From: Xanthobacteraceae bacterium
GTDB taxonomy: Bacteria; Pseudomonadota; Alphaproteobacteria; Rhizobiales; Xanthobacteraceae
NCBI GenBank assembly: GCA_030039105.1
Contig: JASHQO010000407.1
Location: 1-6,327, forward strand
DNA: 6,327 nt
Direction: 5' to 3'
Position numbers and translations under genes: made by a program. The notes below the pieces were generated by a model. That model ran no database searches. It saw only the letters and a program-made list of their open reading frames with translations, and was not told the DNA's origin. This document shows, piece after piece, positions 5,916-6,327 of the stretch (position 1 is its first letter; the number at the start of each line of letters is the position of its first letter).

Positions 5916-6327
5916 GTGGCTGTCTCGCCCGTCATAGTTCTTCTGCGCACAATCGGATTGTCGCGCCCATCGGCCATGCCGCGCACGGGCCGCTCGCGCC
6001 TCCCTCTTCCCGAAGGGGAGAGGATCGGAGCGAGGCGGCGCCGGCGGTTCATATCCGGCACCGGACTTTTCGCCGTCCTGGCCGCGTCAATCTTCGCATT
6101 CCCGGCGCGCGCCGAGCTCGTGCATTATCAGATCGTCGGCGACGCCATTCCCCAATCGTTGACCGGCGCCAAAGGCGATCCCGCCCGCGGCCGGGCCGTC
6201 GTCGCCAACCACAATACCGGCCTCTGCCTGCTGTGCCATTCCGGGCCGTTTCCGCAAGACAAATTCCAGGGCAATCTGGCACCCGATCTGGCCGGCGCAG
6301 GCACCAGGTCGAACGAAGGTCAATTGC
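5916..6327 (+). CDS. soxX: Sulfur oxidation c-type cytochrome SoxX (partial, C-terminus beyond window edge)
   Basis: The N-terminal part of the monoheme cytochrome c subunit of SoxXA, which in the periplasmic Sox pathway oxidatively couples thiosulfate to the SoxYZ carrier. The mature part begins ELVHYQIVGDAIPQSL after a signal ending FPARA. It shows the SoxX-typical order GDPARGRAVV, the heme site CLLCH (Cys-104, Cys-107, His-108 from GTG 5916) and FQGNLAPDLAGAGTR. The distal heme ligand would lie outside the window. Start choice is uncertain. GTG 5916 has GGAG at 5905-5908 with 7-nt spacing, while ATG 5976 (same frame) has no ribosome binding site but gives a more usual signal length. Either start keeps a stretch (ending about 6042) that looks like translated intergenic repeat, followed by an RRRRRFISG signal that resembles a Tat motif. 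It lies 11 nt after the flavoprotein gene, so co-transcription is likely. Confidence 0.85.
   Translation, partial: MAVSPVIVLLRTIGLSRPSAMPRTGRSRLPLPEGERIGARRRRRFISGTGLFAVLAASIFAFPARAELVHYQIVGDAIPQSLTGAKGDPARGRAVVANHNTGLCLLCHSGPFPQDKFQGNLAPDLAGAGTRSNEGQL
5945..5966 (+). repeat. Bulged hairpin just after the flavoprotein gene
   Basis: GCGCACAAT (5945-5953) pairs with ATTGTCGCGC (5957-5966) across the 3-nt loop CGG, giving 9 bp with one bulged C. There is no T-run, so it is not a clear terminator. It lies inside the putative N-terminal extension of soxX and may be part of the same inserted repeat-like unit as the hairpin at 5991-6032. Confidence 0.4.
5991..6032. repeat. Palindromic repeat-like element within the 5' part of soxX
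   Basis: CCTCTTCCC (6003-6011) pairs with GGGGAGAGG (6015-6023) over a GAA loop, 9 bp including one G-T pair. An outer CGCTC/GAGCG pair (5991-5995, 6028-6032) extends the structure. The purine-rich half followed by ATCGGAGCGAGG resembles the short palindromic intergenic repeats common in alphaproteobacterial genomes. Here it is read in frame as LPLPEGERIGARR. Copy number cannot be tested from one window. Confidence 0.5.

Noticed and set aside
1..6327. CRISPR array, tRNA, rRNA or insertion sequence
   Set aside because: No regularly spaced direct repeats, no tRNA-like cloverleaf or rRNA sequence, and no transposase motif were seen on either strand.

Overview
The window is GC-rich DNA with strong G/C third-position bias, four exported or membrane systems and a sox-type gene. 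This suggests an alphaproteobacterium, most likely in the Hyphomicrobiales (Bradyrhizobium/Rhodopseudomonas/Xanthobacteraceae-like). That placement is an inference from composition and gene content, not from a marker gene.

Left part (1-1581, minus strand): two genes of an ABC importer of the nitrate/sulfonate/taurine class. A secreted substrate-binding protein (613-1581) is followed 16 nt later by the inner-membrane permease (596 down to 1, cut by the window edge). The ATPase is not in the window. The ligand cannot be read from the sequence.

Middle (1582-1923): a 342-bp divergent intergenic region with no convincing gene. It carries a perfect 9-bp inverted repeat and two shorter dyads that could be operators.

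Right part (plus strand): a two-gene molybdenum hydroxylase unit comes first. It has a 150-aa two-[2Fe-2S] subunit (1924-2376) and a 724-aa molybdopterin subunit with a Tat signal (2391-4565), of the isoquinoline 1-oxidoreductase (IorAB)/periplasmic aldehyde dehydrogenase type. A strong hairpin terminator (4577-4611) ends this unit. A Tat-exported FAD flavoprotein of the flavocytochrome c sulfide dehydrogenase family (FccB/SoxF, 4615-5904) starts directly at the end of that terminator. A c-type cytochrome recognisable as SoxX follows and runs off the window end (5916-6327). Its N-terminal coding region contains hairpin-forming, repeat-like DNA.

How the parts may work together (inference): all the redox proteins are predicted to be periplasmic. 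SoxX and the FccB/SoxF flavoprotein point to a thiosulfate/sulfide oxidation (Sox) locus continuing to the right. The Mo hydroxylase is of the xanthine-oxidase fold and is not SoxCD. It has no FAD subunit in the window, so its electrons probably go to a cytochrome. Its position beside sox genes and an organosulfonate-class importer raises the possibility that it processes a sulfur-containing or aromatic/aldehyde compound. Nothing in the sequence proves a shared substrate.
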